A stretch of 6,916 bases of DNA, from assembly GCA_031256615.1 (NCBI GenBank), contig JAIRQG010000105.1, positions 1-6,916 of the forward strand. The letters are read 5' to 3'. The notes under the pieces were generated by a model. It was not told the DNA's origin, did not search any database, and was given only the letters and a program-made list of their open reading frames with translations. Origin of the DNA: Candidatus Methanoplasma sp. (GTDB taxonomy: Archaea > Thermoplasmatota > Thermoplasmata > Methanomassiliicoccales > Methanomethylophilaceae). Position numbers and translations under genes: made by a program. Shown here piece after piece: positions 6,032 through 6,916 of the stretch (within the stretch, counting starts at the first letter, position 1; the number at the start of each line of letters is the position of its first letter).

Positions 6032-6466
6032 ATGAACAAAAAGGGGATGGTCGACTTCCCTATGTGGCTGGCCGTGACCCTTTTGATACTGGCGATCTTT
6101 GTACCGGTAGCGATCGGCATGGTGAATGACTTGAAAGACGACACCGCCGTCTTGGCCGCGAAGGCCGAGGCGGATAAGATCGAGAACATGGTGAAGGGAG
6201 CATATTATTCGGGCGCCGGAAGCGCGGATACGGTTAGCGTATCTCTGTCGGGCGGGTCATGCCTGGTCATCGGAGGGGATGGGTCGGATTCATACTGCAT
6301 ATCCATACTGATCGATGACACGGTCTTTGAGAAGATGTACCTCCAGAGGCCTTCCGTGAGGTTCTTGGGAGATCCCGTTTACATAATGGGCAACAACAGG
6401 ACCGTCTCTGCCGAATGCGTCATCGAAAATGGGGTCTACGGCGTCAGGGTGAGCGTAATTGATTGA
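6032..6466 (+). CDS. Small pilin-like membrane-anchored protein
   Basis: This 144-residue protein begins M-N-K-K-G, then M-V-D-F-P-M and a hydrophobic helix (about 12-31). A short basic N-terminus, a Gly, an acidic residue three positions on (D8) and then a helix resemble archaeal pilin-like proteins, though Asp replaces Glu. The helix is followed by an Ala/Lys/Glu-rich amphipathic continuation (36-55), as in pilin spines, and then a beta-rich domain with cysteines C77, C89 and C129. C77 and C89 could form a disulfide outside the cell (inference). The start lies two bases after the preceding stop, and GGTGAT at 6017-6022 provides a well-spaced ribosome-binding site, so translation is probably coupled. 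The specific family is not recognised. Confidence 0.75.
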   Translation: MNKKGMVDFPMWLAVTLLILAIFVPVAIGMVNDLKDDTAVLAAKAEADKIENMVKGAYYSGAGSADTVSVSLSGGSCLVIGGDGSDSYCISILIDDTVFEKMYLQRPSVRFLGDPVYIMGNNRTVSAECVIENGVYGVRVSVID

Positions 6467-6860
6467 ATTCACTATGTCGCGGGTCATCCTCATCATTTGC
6501 GGCGTGGCGATCCTCGCTTCCGTCGCCATGCCGATCCAATCCCTCTATGATGAGAAATATGACCATTCCATGGTAGATGCGGCGGACAGGCTCTCATTCA
6601 TACTGGATGAGTTCTGGGCCTCAGAAGCTGATACGATGACCCTGAGAGGATGGGAGATACTCCCTTCCTCGGATGGTTTCGTTGAGATAGAGGGGCATGA
6701 TCTCATCGTGCATCTGAAGGACCGGTCCTATCGGTCGCTTATGTCAAAGAGCATGGAAAGGATCGTCATCGGCCACGGAGATGTCATCACCATATCAAAA
6801 CCGACCGTGTCTGCCGGCGATGCATCGGCGCCGCCATACTTTGAGGAGGAGGATGACTGA
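6459..6860 (+). CDS. Small protein with N-terminal membrane anchor, third member of the pilin-like cluster
   Basis: This 133-residue protein has one N-terminal hydrophobic helix (about 8-26) and an exported-looking domain: a helix (A-D-R-L-S-F-I-L-D-E-F-W, 42-53), then beta-rich sequence to about 112 and an acidic tail (F-E-E-E-D-D). The build resembles the small pilin-associated proteins that follow pilin genes in archaeal surface-appendage clusters, but no prepilin cleavage motif is evident and I cannot name a family. The start is TTG at 6459, overlapping the previous gene by 8 bases, chosen because GGGTGA (6447-6452) sits six bases upstream. The alternative, ATG at 6474, has no ribosome-binding site. 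It is co-directional and overlapping with the previous gene, so it very likely belongs to the same operon. Confidence 0.72.
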   Translation: MIEFTMSRVILIICGVAILASVAMPIQSLYDEKYDHSMVDAADRLSFILDEFWASEADTMTLRGWEILPSSDGFVEIEGHDLIVHLKDRSYRSLMSKSMERIVIGHGDVITISKPTVSAGDASAPPYFEEEDD

Positions 6861-6864
6861 TCGA

Positions 6865-6916
6865 TCATCCGCGGCCGAAAGCCTCTGCCACTTTTCCTAA
6901 GGCGGCGGCAAACCTT
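6865..6916 (-). CDS. Possible C-terminus of a convergent minus-strand gene, partial
   Basis: Reading the minus strand from the right edge, one frame stays open to a TGA at 6865-6867 and encodes R-F-A-A-A-L-G-K-V-A-E-A-F-G-R-G. The alternating hydrophobic and polar pattern suits an amphipathic C-terminal helix. It would end four bases past the stop of the plus-strand cluster. With only 16 residues this is tentative, and no function can be given. Confidence 0.3.
   Translation of the reverse strand, partial: RFAAALGKVAEAFGRG

Noticed and set aside
6853..6900. Plus-strand mini-frame ATG...TAA (15 codons) overlapping the end of the third cluster gene, preceded by GGAGGA
   Set aside because: Too short and without a recognisable peptide pattern; the purine run is simply codons for the acidic tail of the upstream protein.

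Overview
This window looks like a chromosomal segment of a methanogenic archaeon of the Thermoplasmatota, most likely Methanomassiliicoccales (Methanoplasma/Methanomethylophilus-like). This is inference. It rests on roughly even base composition, archaeal TATA-type promoters with several apparently leaderless starts, GGTGA/GGTGG ribosome-binding sites, class-III-signal pilin-like proteins, a DUF362 ferredoxin-type protein, a large Sel1-repeat protein, and no TAG stop codon. No ribosomal or methanogenesis marker is present to settle it.

Left half (1-4248, minus strand, read right to left): a DUF362 protein with two [4Fe-4S] motifs, then a 12-helix MFS transporter 31 bp later, then, after a 51-bp gap holding its own TATA-like box, a Sel1-repeat (TPR-like) protein that runs off the left edge. 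It shows 15 complete repeat units plus part of a 16th. The first two are probably one transcript; the Sel1 gene may be co-transcribed or independent.

Centre (4249-4444): a divergent regulatory region. Both outward promoters appear to use the same 9-base core CTATTTTAT. The rightward one is flanked by a perfect 12-bp palindrome and alternating CCCC/GGGG blocks, and a separate 7-bp inverted repeat lies upstream of the leftward promoter.

Right half (plus strand): a compact SpeD-family pyruvoyl decarboxylase homologue (141 aa) with catalytic Ser, His and Cys at canonical spacing but Thr in place of the usual Glu before the cleaved Ser; a terminator-like hairpin; an unrecognised cysteine-containing 180-aa protein; and then a tight cluster of three small pilin-like or membrane-anchored surface proteins (5562-6860). 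The last 50 bases may hold the C-terminus of a convergent minus-strand gene.

The most interesting parts are the atypical SpeD homologue with its structured promoter, the unrecognised 180-aa protein beside it, and the pilin-like trio without its assembly machinery. I see no mobile element, CRISPR array, RNA gene or convincing new defence system.
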